Notes: generated from the sequence alone by a model not told the origin. A stretch of DNA of 54,528 nucleotides from Streptomyces shenzhenensis (GCF_003688995.1 NZ_PENI01000051.1:1-54528); one strand, 5' to 3'; shown: positions 33,597 to 41,839, counted from the stretch's first letter. Program-made: numbers and translations.

Positions 33597-33917
33597 TCAG
33601 CAGCGCAGAACCACGGAACACAGGGCGTACAGGGCGTACGGCGGCCGGGGCGCCGGCACGGGGAGCGCATGGCCGTGCGGGACGGCGGGCGCCGGGACGG
33701 CGAGCGGTACGGGGCGCGCCGCGGGTGCGAGGGGCTGGTGGACGGTCCGGGACGGTGGCCGCAGGGCCGTGTCGAGGCCGTCGTGCTGTACGACGTTGCC
33801 GGCGACGACCGGCGTCGCGTGCGCCTCGGCGTGGGCGCCGGGCACCAGCAGGGCGAGCAGCAGCACGAGCACGCGCAGCCAGGCCCGGCCGCGTGGGAGG
33901 GTGGGTGCGCTGCTCAT
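33597..33917 (-). CDS. Small secreted protein, His/Pro/Ala-rich
   Basis: The 106-residue protein has a signal peptide (LRVLVLLLALLVPGAHAEA) and a mature part starting near HATPVVAGNVVQHDG, followed by a Pro/Ala-rich stretch ending in LYALCSVVLRC. ATG 33917 follows GGGGAGA at about 9 nt. A 131-bp part of this gene, covering the signal-peptide end, recurs at 29960-30090 with 7 mismatches. Function unknown; no family recognised. Confidence 0.55.
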   Translation of the reverse strand: MSSAPTLPRGRAWLRVLVLLLALLVPGAHAEAHATPVVAGNVVQHDGLDTALRPPSRTVHQPLAPAARPVPLAVPAPAVPHGHALPVPAPRPPYALYALCSVVLRC

Positions 33918-33996
33918 CGAAGGTCGTCTCCCCGCGGCGCGTACGGCATTCATCGCAATGGCCCCGAGATCCGCTCGTACGGCGTACTCAGGGGCG

Positions 33997-34665
33997 TCAC
34001 ACGGCGCGGGGCACCTGGCGGGCATGGCCGTGGATCCGGACGGATGTGGCGATCTCGACGATGCCGACCGCGACCAGCCAGATGCCGCCGACCAGGGTGA
34101 GCACGGCGATCGACGCGAACGGCGAGACGATCAGGACGATCCCGGCGACGAAGGTGACGACGCCGAGGAAGATCTGCCAGCCCCGCGCGGGCATGGCGCC
34201 GTCGGAGGCGGCGGCCAGGGTCTGGGTGATGCCCCGGATCAGCCAGCCGATGCCGATCCACAGGGCGAGCAGCAGGATCGACTGCATGGGTCCGCGGAAG
34301 CAGAACAGGCCCAGCACGATCGACAGGGCGCCGCTGATGAAGGCGAGCACCCGCAGCGAGGTCGCCCTGTGCGTGCCGAACGCGGCGAACAGCTGGAAGA
34401 CGCCGCTGATCAGCAGGTAGATACCGAAGAGCACACCGGCGGCGAGCAGCGAGGCACCGGGCCAGACCAGCACCAGGATGCCCAGGACCAAGGAGGCGAC
34501 GCCGGTGAGCAGGACCACCTGCCAGGCGGCCCGGGACAGGGCGTGCAGCGGCCCCTCGAAGGGTGGTTCGGGCTCGTGGCGGCCGGTCGGCGGGTGGGTG
34601 GCGTGGACCTTGCGGTCGTCGTACTCAGGGCCCCAGGCGGAGCCGCTGCTCGGTGGCTCGGTCAT
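33997..34665 (-). CDS. HdeD-family membrane protein (DUF308)
   Basis: The 222-residue protein has a polar N-terminus of about 45 residues and then six membrane helices in three pairs: WQVVLLTGVASLVLGILVLVWP, ASLLAAGVLFGIYLLISGVFQLF, VLAFISGALSIVLGLFCF, LLLALWIGIGWLIRGI, FLGVVTFVAGIVLIVSPF, VLTLVGGIWLVAVGIVEI. This is the HdeD/DUF308 pattern. HdeD is linked with acid resistance in enterobacteria; in Streptomyces the role is unknown. It is monocistronic and followed upstream by a GC-rich repeat element. Confidence 0.88.
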   Translation of the reverse strand: MTEPPSSGSAWGPEYDDRKVHATHPPTGRHEPEPPFEGPLHALSRAAWQVVLLTGVASLVLGILVLVWPGASLLAAGVLFGIYLLISGVFQLFAAFGTHRATSLRVLAFISGALSIVLGLFCFRGPMQSILLLALWIGIGWLIRGITQTLAAASDGAMPARGWQIFLGVVTFVAGIVLIVSPFASIAVLTLVGGIWLVAVGIVEIATSVRIHGHARQVPRAV

Positions 34666-34771
34666 GCTCCATGCTGGGATCGGCCCCGAGCGGCTCGCCA
34701 CCCGGGACGGGCCACCCGGCTGACGCCGTGCCCCGGCGGCCTCGCGCCGGCTTCTGCCTGCCGAACCCGAG

Positions 34772-34810
34772 CCCCGAAGGGGCGCGGGGAACTGCGCGAG
34801 CGACCACGAC
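34772..34810 (-). repeat. Interspersed GC-rich repeat element, reverse copy
   Basis: The sequence CCCCGAAGGGGCGCGGGGAA plus CTGCGCGAGCGACCACGAC is the reverse complement of the units at 40384-40428 and 40510-40551. Such units (TGCGCAGTTCCCCGCGCCCC) are widely dispersed in Streptomyces intergenic regions and can fold into hairpins. It lies between HdeD and the siderophore-interacting protein genes. Confidence 0.8.
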
Positions 34811-34899
34811 GTCGCCGCGGACGAACGCCGGCCCATGACGGCTCAGCCCTGGGCGAGGCGCAGTGTGACGTCCATGGGTCGGTGATCGCGCGCACCGGC

Positions 34900-35622
34900 T
34901 CAGGCCGCGCGCCAGTAGCCCAGCGCGTGCACCCGCTGCCGCGGGACGCCCAACTCCCGGCGCACGTACGACGACAGGGTCCGGGTGGTCGCGGTGTCGC
35001 AGGCGATCCACACGTACGGGTGCGGGGTGTCCGCGAGCAGCGCGGGCAGTTCCGCCCGTACCCGTTCGACGAGGTGCGCGCCCGCGTCGCGGCGCGGGAC
35101 CTGGCGGATCTCGTGGCGGGACGGGTCGGCGCGGCAGGGGAGGCCGTCCCGCTCGCCCTCGAACCAGAGGGTCGCAGGGGCCGGGCCGAGCGCGTCGAGC
35201 AGGGAGTTGAGCGCGGGCAGCGAGGCGGGGTCGCCGATCGCGACGAGGTGGGAGGGCGCGGGGTCGGGGTGCTGGAAGCCGGTGCCCTGAACGGTCGCCT
35301 CGATGGTGTCGCCGGGCCGGGCCGCGCGCGCCCAGTCGCTGGCGCGCCCGTCGTGCAGCGCGAACTCCAGGGCGAACGTGCCGGCCGCGGGATCGGGGTC
35401 GACCAGGGTGTACGCCCGCTGGTGCGGCCGGCCGCCGTCGGCGAACCACAGCCGCACCCACATGGTCGGGTGGACGCCGGTCGCCGCGAGCATGCCGCCG
35501 TCGGTCAGGCGCAGCCGGCGGTAGTGCGGGGTGATGTCCTCGGCGTCGGTGACGGTGAACTCGAAGTCCCTGGCGCGCAGCAGTCTGAGGACTGCGCCCT
35601 CCCATCCGCGGCCCTGTGCCAT
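34900..35622 (-). CDS. Siderophore-interacting protein (FAD/NAD(P)H ferric reductase)
   Basis: The 240-residue flavoprotein belongs to the ViuB/YqjH family that reduces ferric siderophores in the cytosol to release iron. It shows ITPHYRRLRLTD, the FAD-binding RAYTLVDPDP (RxYT box), HDGRASDWARAARPGDTIE, LVAIGDPASLPALNSLL, WIACDTATTRTLSSYVRRELGVPRQRVHALGYWR. ATG 35622 follows GGAGGGG. The iron box at 35669-35687 lies 47 bp upstream and is shared with the divergent acylase-acetyltransferase gene, so both should be induced when iron is scarce. Confidence 0.92.
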   Translation of the reverse strand: MAQGRGWEGAVLRLLRARDFEFTVTDAEDITPHYRRLRLTDGGMLAATGVHPTMWVRLWFADGGRPHQRAYTLVDPDPAAGTFALEFALHDGRASDWARAARPGDTIEATVQGTGFQHPDPAPSHLVAIGDPASLPALNSLLDALGPAPATLWFEGERDGLPCRADPSRHEIRQVPRRDAGAHLVERVRAELPALLADTPHPYVWIACDTATTRTLSSYVRRELGVPRQRVHALGYWRAA

Positions 35623-35668
35623 CGCCCCTCCATGCCTCGCGTACGATTCCCGCACGATCCAGATGTAG

Positions 35669-35687
35669 TTAGGTAAGGCTAACCTAA
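35669..35687. promoter_or_regulatory. DmdR/IdeR iron box
   Basis: TTAGGTAAGGCTAACCTAA is a near-perfect match to the 19-bp Streptomyces DmdR1 / mycobacterial IdeR operator (TTAGGTTAGGCTCACCTAA type). It is centred in the 84-bp divergent promoter region between the siderophore-interacting protein gene and the acylase-acetyltransferase gene. Fe2+-bound DmdR should repress both. Confidence 0.92.
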
Positions 35688-35706
35688 AATAGAGGGGGCT
35701 GGCAGG

Positions 35707-38412
35707 GTGACCACCGAGATCTACCGCGACGCCTGGGGCATCCCGCACCTGCGGGCCGGCAGCGCCCGTGACCTTGCCCGCGCGCAGGGGCGGGTCACCG
35801 CCCTCGACCGGGCCTGGCAGCTGGAGGTCGAACGGCACCGCTCGTGCGGCACCTCGGCCTCCTTCCTCGGCGCCGAGGCCCTGTCCTGGGACGTGTTCGC
35901 CCGCCGCGCCCGGCTCGACGACACCGCGCGACGCTGCTTCACGGCCCTGGAGCAGCAGGACCCGGAGACCGCGGACTGGGTGCGGGCCTACGTCGACGGG
36001 GTCAACGAGGGGCTGGCCCAAGGCGCCCGCCGCGCCCCCGAGTTCGCGCGGGCCGGGCTCGCGCCGGGCCGCTGGCGGCCGTGGACCCCGATGGGAGTCT
36101 GGCTCGGCACCCACATCCTGTTCGCGGGCTTCCCCGCCAAACTGTGGCGGGAATCGGTGATACGGCACCTGGGGCCGGCGGCGGTCGGGCTGTTCGCCAC
36201 GGACGGGCCGGGCACCGCGGGCAGCAACGGCTGGCTCGTGAGCGGCGCACGCACCACCACCGGGCGGGCGGTCCTCGCCGGCGACCCGCACCGGTTCATC
36301 GAGGACCCCGGCGTCTACCAGCAGATCCGGCTCGCCTGCCCCGAGTTCGACGTCGTCGGCCTCGCCGTGCCGGGCGTCCCCGGCCTCCCCCACTTCGGCC
36401 ACACCGGCACGGTCGCCTGGGCCATTACCAACGCCATGGCCGACTACCAGGACCTGTACCGCGAACGGCTGCGCCGCACCGGCGCGGGAGTGGAGGCCCT
36501 CGGCCCCGACGGCAGCTGGCGGCGCGCCCACCGGCACACCGAGACCGTACGGGTCGCCGGGGAGACCCCGGTCGAGATCGAGATCATCGAAACGGCCCGC
36601 GGACCGCTGATCGCCGGCGGCCCGGAGGGCCTGGACGGCGTCCCGGCTGAGGACGACCCGACCGCCCTCGCCCTGCGCCACCCGCCCCGGGCCACCGAGG
36701 AGTTGGGGTTCGGAGCACTCCTTCGGCTGCTGCGCGCCCGGCGGGTCGGCGATGTCGACCGGGCCCTCGACACCTGGGTGGAGCCGGTGAACGTCGTGCA
36801 GGCCGCCGACACCGAGGGCGGGGTGCTGCACCGGGTCGCGGGCTGGGTGCCGGAGCGGGCCGCGGCCAACCGGCTGCGGCCGGTGCCCGCATGGGAACCC
36901 GGGCACGCCTGGCGGGGGCCGCAGACCATGCCCCGCGCCGGACTGACCGACGACGTCGCCGTGATGGCGAACCAGCGCGGCCCCGCCGCACCCCTCGGCG
37001 TCGAGTTCGCCCCGCCGCACCGCGCCGACCGGATCCGCGCCCTCCTCGACGAGCGCCGCACCTGGTCGGCCGACGACATGCCCGCGATCCACACCGACAC
37101 CCACCTCGCCTCCACCGGCCCCCTGCTCGACCACCTGGCCGGCCTCGACGGCCTCACCCCGCAGGCCGCCCGGCTCCGCGACCGCCTGCTGGCCTGGGAC
37201 CGCCGGATGGACGGGGACAGCGCCGACGCCGCGGCGTACGCGGCGGTGCGCGGCGCCGTCGTACGCCGTCTCGCCGCGCACCCGGCGTTCGCCCCGCTCA
37301 CCGAGCCGCCCGCCTACCCGGACGTCCTGCTGCCCTGGCTCGCCCTCGTCCCGCGGATCGGCTTCGCCCTCGAACACCTGCTGAGAGCCGAGGAGTTGTT
37401 CGGCATCGACCGGCCGGCCGCGGTCCGTGCCGCCGTCGAGGAGGTGGCCGCCGCGCCACCCGCCGGCACCTGGGCCGACACCCACCGCCTCGCCCCCTGG
37501 CGCGCGCGGGCCCGCACGCCGTACGAACCGGCGGCCGAACCCGGCCTGTCCGGCGACCACGACTGTGTGCTGTGCACCTCCGCCGTGCCCGGCCTCACCG
37601 ATCTCGCCGCCCGCGGCCCGGCCGCCCGCTACGTCTGGGACCTGGCCCGCCGCGAGAACAGCCGCTGGGTGGTGCCGTTCGGCGCCGACGGCGTCCCGGA
37701 CGCGCCCCACCACCGCGACCAACTCCCCCTGTGGACCCGGGGAGAACTCGTCCCGGTCGTCACCGACTGGACCCGCCTGACGAAGGAGACCGCGATGCCC
37801 GCCGCGTACGCCACCGCCCGCGAGGCCGTGCACGAGCAACAGGTCGACGGCTTCGGCACCGTCCGCATCCTGCCGCTGGACCCCCGGGCCGACGCCGCGG
37901 TGATCCACGCCTGGGCCGGCGAGGAACGCGCCGTCTTCTGGGGCATGAACGGCCTCACCGAGGACCAGGTCGCCGAGATCTACGCCCATATGGACGGCCT
38001 CGACACCCACCACGCCTTCCTCGTGGTCAGGGACGGCGAACCGGTCGCCCTGCTCCAGACGTACGAACCGGAGGCCGACCGGGTCGGCGAGTGCTACGAG
38101 GTACGCCCCGGCGACATCGGCGTCCATCTGCTGCTCGCCCCCGCCGGACCGGACGGAGCCCGTTCCGGCTGGTCGGCGGCGCTGCTGTCGGCGTGTGCCG
38201 AGTACCTGCTGCGCGGCCTCGGCCGGCGCCGGATCGTCGTCGACCCGGACGTGCGCAACGAGAAGGCCGTCGCCCGCTTCCTGAAGCAGGGTTTCGTGCC
38301 AGGACCGGCGGTCGTCCTGCCGGAAGTCGACCTGCCCGACGTCCACTTGCCCGCGAAGAACGCCCAACTGGCCTTCCTCCCCAGGGAGGTGGCCTTCCCG
38401 GGCGACGCCTGA
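35707..38412 (+). CDS. Penicillin-acylase-family Ntn-hydrolase fused to siderophore-type GNAT acetyltransferase
   Basis: The 901-residue protein has two parts. Residues 1-690 are a penicillin acylase-like hydrolase: YRDAWGIPHLRAGSARDLARAQG (alpha chain), GTAGSNGWLVSG with predicted nucleophile Ser173, GDPHRF, PGLPHFGHTGTVAWAITNAMADYQDLY and VMANQRGP (oxyanion Asn region). Residues about 700-901 are an IucB/RhbD-type acetyltransferase: FGTVRILPLDPRADAAVIHAW, VFWGMNGLTEDQVAEIYAH, GDIGVHLLLAP, RRIVVDPDVRNEKAVARFLKQGF. An internal ATG at 37795 has AAGGAG 6 nt upstream, so the second domain may also be made alone. No signal peptide. GTG start 20 bp after the iron box. A siderophore-tailoring role (deacylation plus acylation) is inferred. 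Confidence 0.88.
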   Translation: MTTEIYRDAWGIPHLRAGSARDLARAQGRVTALDRAWQLEVERHRSCGTSASFLGAEALSWDVFARRARLDDTARRCFTALEQQDPETADWVRAYVDGVNEGLAQGARRAPEFARAGLAPGRWRPWTPMGVWLGTHILFAGFPAKLWRESVIRHLGPAAVGLFATDGPGTAGSNGWLVSGARTTTGRAVLAGDPHRFIEDPGVYQQIRLACPEFDVVGLAVPGVPGLPHFGHTGTVAWAITNAMADYQDLYRERLRRTGAGVEALGPDGSWRRAHRHTETVRVAGETPVEIEIIETARGPLIAGGPEGLDGVPAEDDPTALALRHPPRATEELGFGALLRLLRARRVGDVDRALDTWVEPVNVVQAADTEGGVLHRVAGWVPERAAANRLRPVPAWEPGHAWRGPQTMPRAGLTDDVAVMANQRGPAAPLGVEFAPPHRADRIRALLDERRTWSADDMPAIHTDTHLASTGPLLDHLAGLDGLTPQAARLRDRLLAWDRRMDGDSADAAAYAAVRGAVVRRLAAHPAFAPLTEPPAYPDVLLPWLALVPRIGFALEHLLRAEELFGIDRPAAVRAAVEEVAAAPPAGTWADTHRLAPWRARARTPYEPAAEPGLSGDHDCVLCTSAVPGLTDLAARGPAARYVWDLARRENSRWVVPFGADGVPDAPHHRDQLPLWTRGELVPVVTDWTRLTKETAMPAAYATAREAVHEQQVDGFGTVRILPLDPRADAAVIHAWAGEERAVFWGMNGLTEDQVAEIYAHMDGLDTHHAFLVVRDGEPVALLQTYEPEADRVGECYEVRPGDIGVHLLLAPAGPDGARSGWSAALLSACAEYLLRGLGRRRIVVDPDVRNEKAVARFLKQGFVPGPAVVLPEVDLPDVHLPAKNAQLAFLPREVAFPGDA

Positions 38413-38517
38413 CGAACCCCCGCCCGCGTGCGCGAACATGGCCCCCGCGGTGAGCACGGCGGGCGGCCCGTCCGTACGTATCCCAGAGCAACGTGATCCC
38501 GAAGACGGAGCGGTGAC

Positions 38518-40329
38518 GTGGGCGAGGAGCGTGGCGACGGCAGGCGGGGCACCCGGCGACCGCACAGACTGGTGGTGCTGGGCGCCGTGCTCGGCCTGCT
38601 CCTGCTCGGCGGGGCGGCCCCCGCCTCGGCGCACGCCGCCCTCCGCGACACCGCCCCGGCCGACGGCGGCGTCGTCGCGTCCGCCCCCCGGCACATCACC
38701 CTGACCTTCACCGAGTCCGTCACCCTGCTCGACGACTCCTTCCGGGTGTACGACCCGGGCAACCGCCGGGTCGCCACCGGCGAGGTCCGGCACGCGGCCG
38801 GCCGCTCCGACACGGCCCGGGTGAGCCTGCCGGACGGGCTCGGCACCGGCACCTTCACCGTGGCCTGGCGGGTCGTGTCGGCCGACAGCCACCCGATCGC
38901 CGGCGCCTTCACCTTCTCCGTCGGCAAACCCTCCCCGACCACGGTGACCGTGCCCGACGGGCCCGACGAGGACCCCGTCACCGGCGGCCTCTACGACACC
39001 GCCCGCTACGCCGCCTACCTCGCCTTCGCCCTGCTCGTCGGCGCCCTCACCTTCCTCGCCTGCTGCCGGCCGCCGGACCCGGGGCGGCTGCGCCGCACGG
39101 TCGTGACGGGCTGGTGGACCCTGGTCGCCGCCACCGCGGTCCTCCTCCTGCTGCGTGCCCCGTACGAGGCGGGCACCGGCCCGCTGGCGGCCCTCGACCC
39201 CTCGGCACTGACCCGGACGGCCACCAGCCGTCCGGGGCTCGCCCTGCTGGCCCGGCTCGCGCTGCTGCTCGTCGCCGGTGTGCTGCTCACCCGGCTGCGG
39301 CGGCGGTCCCCCGCGCTGCTCACGGCGGGGGCCGTGCTCGCCGTCGCGCTGGCGCTGACCTGGGCGGCGGCCGAACATGCCTCCGCCGGCATCCAGGTGC
39401 CCCTCGCGATGGCCTCGTCCGTGCTGCACCTGCTGGCCGTGGGGGTCTGGCTCGGCGGCCTCGCGGCCCTGCTCACGACGCTGTACCGGGCCCCGGACGA
39501 GGTGCCGGCGGCCGTGGTCGTCCGGTTCTCCCGGCTGGCCTTCGCCGCCGTGACCGTCCTGGTCGGCACCGGCGTCTACCAGTCCTGGCGCGGCCTCGGC
39601 TCCTGGGAGGCGCTCAGCAGCACGTCGTACGGCCGGATCCTGGTCGCCAAACTGGCGGCGGTGGCGCTGCTGCTGGCCGTGGCCGGCCGGTCCCGGCAGT
39701 GGACAGCGCGGCTGGTGCCGACGGCGGCCGAGGCCCTGCCGGAGCGGGTGCCGGAGCCGGTCGGCGGTCCGCCGTCCCGCCCGCAGCCGTCCCGGGAGGA
39801 CCGTCCGCCCGTACCGCCGTCCGGTGACGGGCCGCCCGCCCCGGAGCCGGACCGCCGTGCGCTGCGCCGGTCCGTGCTCGCCGAGGCGGCCGTGGGCGTC
39901 GTGGTGCTGGGGCTCACCACCGTGCTGACCGGCACCCAGCCGGGCCGTGCGGTGGCCGAGGCCGCGGCGGCGGCACCGGCGACCGACATCCCGGCCGCGT
40001 CCGTCACGACGGTCCCCTTCACCGTCGGCACCGCGCGCGGCAGAGTCCAGGTCACGCTGGACCCCGGCCGGGCCGGCCGCACCTCCGTGCAGGCCGTGGT
40101 GTTCGGACCCGACGGCGGGCTGTCCACCGTTCCCGAACTGCGGCTGTCCTTCACTCTGCCTGCCCAGCGGATCGGCCCCATCGACGCCAAGGTCACCGAC
40201 CTGGGCGGCTATTGGGGCACGGGCTCCCTCAACCTGCCCATCCCGGGCACCTGGACGATGAAGGTGACGGTACGGGTGTCGGAAGTGGACCAGGTGACGG
40301 TGACGCACGGCATACGGGTCACTCGGTGA
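38518..40329 (+). CDS. CopC-CopD fusion, copper-handling membrane protein (YcnJ-like)
   Basis: The 603-residue protein has a signal peptide cleaved at ASA-HA, leaving His39 as the first mature residue, a copper ligand in CopC. The CopC beta-sandwich (about 39-140) includes HAALRDTAPADGGVVASAP and RVVSADSHPIAGAFTF. Eight or so membrane helices of a CopD domain follow (about 160-400), then a Pro-rich linker, another helix (AVGVVVLGLTTVLTGTQ) and an extracellular C-terminal domain like YcnJ/FixH (VTLDPGRAGRTSVQAVVF ... GTWTMKVTVRVSEVDQ). It probably imports or binds copper at the membrane. GTG 38518 follows GGAG. No copper regulator gene is adjacent. Confidence 0.88.
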   Translation: MGEERGDGRRGTRRPHRLVVLGAVLGLLLLGGAAPASAHAALRDTAPADGGVVASAPRHITLTFTESVTLLDDSFRVYDPGNRRVATGEVRHAAGRSDTARVSLPDGLGTGTFTVAWRVVSADSHPIAGAFTFSVGKPSPTTVTVPDGPDEDPVTGGLYDTARYAAYLAFALLVGALTFLACCRPPDPGRLRRTVVTGWWTLVAATAVLLLLRAPYEAGTGPLAALDPSALTRTATSRPGLALLARLALLLVAGVLLTRLRRRSPALLTAGAVLAVALALTWAAAEHASAGIQVPLAMASSVLHLLAVGVWLGGLAALLTTLYRAPDEVPAAVVVRFSRLAFAAVTVLVGTGVYQSWRGLGSWEALSSTSYGRILVAKLAAVALLLAVAGRSRQWTARLVPTAAEALPERVPEPVGGPPSRPQPSREDRPPVPPSGDGPPAPEPDRRALRRSVLAEAAVGVVVLGLTTVLTGTQPGRAVAEAAAAAPATDIPAASVTTVPFTVGTARGRVQVTLDPGRAGRTSVQAVVFGPDGGLSTVPELRLSFTLPAQRIGPIDAKVTDLGGYWGTGSLNLPIPGTWTMKVTVRVSEVDQVTVTHGIRVTR

Positions 40330-40383
40330 GCGTTTGGCGGGCTGGGTGGGAGTGGGGGACTGTGCTGGGTCGTCTGCGGCTGC

Positions 40384-40600
40384 GTCGTGGTTGCTCGCGC
40401 TTGCGCAGTTCCCCGCGCCCCTTGGGGGTGTTGTCGAGCCGGTGTTGAGTCTGCTCGGCCTGTCCCCGGCTGGGTGGGGTGTGGTGCGTCGTTCGTCGGG
40501 TGCGGCAGCGTCGTGGTTGCTCGCGCAGTTCCCCGCGCCCCTTTGGGGGCGTTGTGGGGCCGCGTGTTGATACGGTCCCGCGCCCCTTTGGGGCGCAGCC
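40384..40600 (+). repeat. Three interspersed GC-rich repeat units
   Basis: Units at 40384-40428, 40510-40551 and 40574-40600 share GTTGCTCGCGCAGTTCCCCG and CGCCCCTTTGGGG; the third is truncated at its 5' side. They fill the 401-bp gap between the copper gene and the sortase operon, which otherwise contains only an AT-richer patch near 40628-40680 that may hold the sortase operon promoter. The reverse copy is at 34772-34810. Confidence 0.85.
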
Positions 40601-40730
40601 CAGTGGTGGTTGTCAAGGGCTCCTCGGTTTTGCCATTTCTTTACAACCCGGGGTTGGGGGCGGTCGTCTCTTTGCTTGATCTGTGACCGTCCGTCGAGCA
40701 GCGGGCGGAGAGACGAAGGAGAGCGATCCG

Positions 40731-41099
40731 ATGCGCCGCATTGTCCTGAGCGTCATGGCACTCACATGCACCGCCGTGCTGGCGGGCACCGCACCCGCGT
40801 TCGCCGACGGGACGGCCCCCTCCCCGGTCCCGACCAGGGCCGCCACCATCGCCCCCGGCGATGAGCCGAGCCCGGTGCCCACCCGGGTGCCGAGCGCCGA
40901 AGCGACCCGGGCGCCGGCCGAGGGACAGATCGCCGTCAGGCCGGAGGGCGCGCCCGACACCGGGGTGACCGCGCCGTCCACGGAGTCCGGGTCCCAGGGC
41001 GGGCTGCTCGGCGGGAGCGCCGCCGCGGTCCTCGTCGCGGCCGGCGGTGCGGTGTTCGTCGTACGCCGTCGGCGGGCGGCCGGGACCACCGAAGCATGA
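40731..41099 (+). CDS. Small secreted cell-wall protein with sorting-like C-terminus
   Basis: The 122-residue protein has a signal peptide ending APAFA (about residue 25), a Pro/Thr-rich mature part with repeated SPVPTR/VPTRVPS, the sequence APDTG (about 85), and a C-terminal hydrophobic helix (AAAVLVAAGGAVFVV) followed by RRRRAAG. This resembles a cell-wall sorting signal, but the pentapeptide differs from LPXTG/LAXTG and lies about 17 residues before the helix. ATG 40731 follows GAAGGAGAG. Its stop overlaps the sortase ATG by 4 nt, so the two are co-translated; it is a candidate substrate. Confidence 0.75.
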   Translation: MRRIVLSVMALTCTAVLAGTAPAFADGTAPSPVPTRAATIAPGDEPSPVPTRVPSAEATRAPAEGQIAVRPEGAPDTGVTAPSTESGSQGGLLGGSAAAVLVAAGGAVFVVRRRRAAGTTEA

Positions 41100-41716
41100 C
41101 CCCGCTCTCCAGGCGCGGGTTCGCCGCCGCCGCGCTGGCCACGCTGCTCGCCGGCTGCGGCGGCCCGCCGGACCGGCCGGCCGCGACCGCGGCCCAGGAG
41201 AGCACGAAGGACGGTGCGACGGCCTCGACGGGTACCGGAGCCGCGCCGCGCCCGCTCGCCCGTTCGGTCCCGGTCCGGCTGCTGATCCCGGCCATCGACG
41301 TGGACACCCCGCTGCTGCGACTGGGGCTCGCGGCGGACCGCAGCGTGCAGGTCCCCCCGGTCACCGCGCACGACCAGGCGGGCTGGTACCGGCACTCACC
41401 GACACCCGGTCAGGTCGGTCCCTCGGTCATCCTCGGCCATGTCACGGTCGGCTCCTACGGCGACGGCGTCTTCCGGCACCTGGCACGGCTGCGCCGCGGC
41501 GAGACGGTCGTCACGCGTCTGGAGAACGGTGCGCGGGCGGAGTTCGCCGTCACCCGGGTACGGACGGTCGCCAAGGCGGAGTTCCCGGCCGACGAGGTCT
41601 ACGGGGACGTGGACCGGCCCGAGTTGCGGCTCATCACCTGCGGCGGCCCGCACACCGGTGACGGCTACCGGGACAACGTGATCGTCTACGCCGCACTGAG
41701 CGACACCGCCCGCTGA
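41096..41716 (+). CDS. Class F sortase with lipoprotein-type signal
   Basis: The 206-residue sortase has the TLxTC-type core: IPAIDVDTPLLRLGL (strand start), SVILGHVTV with catalytic His115, LRLITCGGP with catalytic Cys182, and Arg192 (GYRDN). This short, single-domain form fits actinobacterial class F. Unusually, the N-terminus SRRGF...LLAGCGG has both a twin-arginine pattern and a lipobox (Cys21), implying lipid anchoring rather than a membrane helix. Start overlaps the preceding gene (ATGA). Confidence 0.88.
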   Translation: MTPLSRRGFAAAALATLLAGCGGPPDRPAATAAQESTKDGATASTGTGAAPRPLARSVPVRLLIPAIDVDTPLLRLGLAADRSVQVPPVTAHDQAGWYRHSPTPGQVGPSVILGHVTVGSYGDGVFRHLARLRRGETVVTRLENGARAEFAVTRVRTVAKAEFPADEVYGDVDRPELRLITCGGPHTGDGYRDNVIVYAALSDTAR

Positions 41717-41839
41717 CCCGGCGGGACGGGGGACCGGGCCCGTGGAACGCGAGCCGCGGGCCCGGCATCTCTCCCCACGAGTGCCGCCGCGCCCGGCCCC
41801 CCCACCTGCCCCCGAGGGGCGTCACGACCCTGGAGAGCG

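Noticed and set aside
34900..40308. A 1,802-codon minus-strand open frame spanning the acylase and copper genes.
   Set aside because: Only its last 240 codons (the siderophore-interacting protein) are real. The rest lies antisense to two well-supported genes and has no domain; long antisense open frames are common in GC-rich coding DNA.
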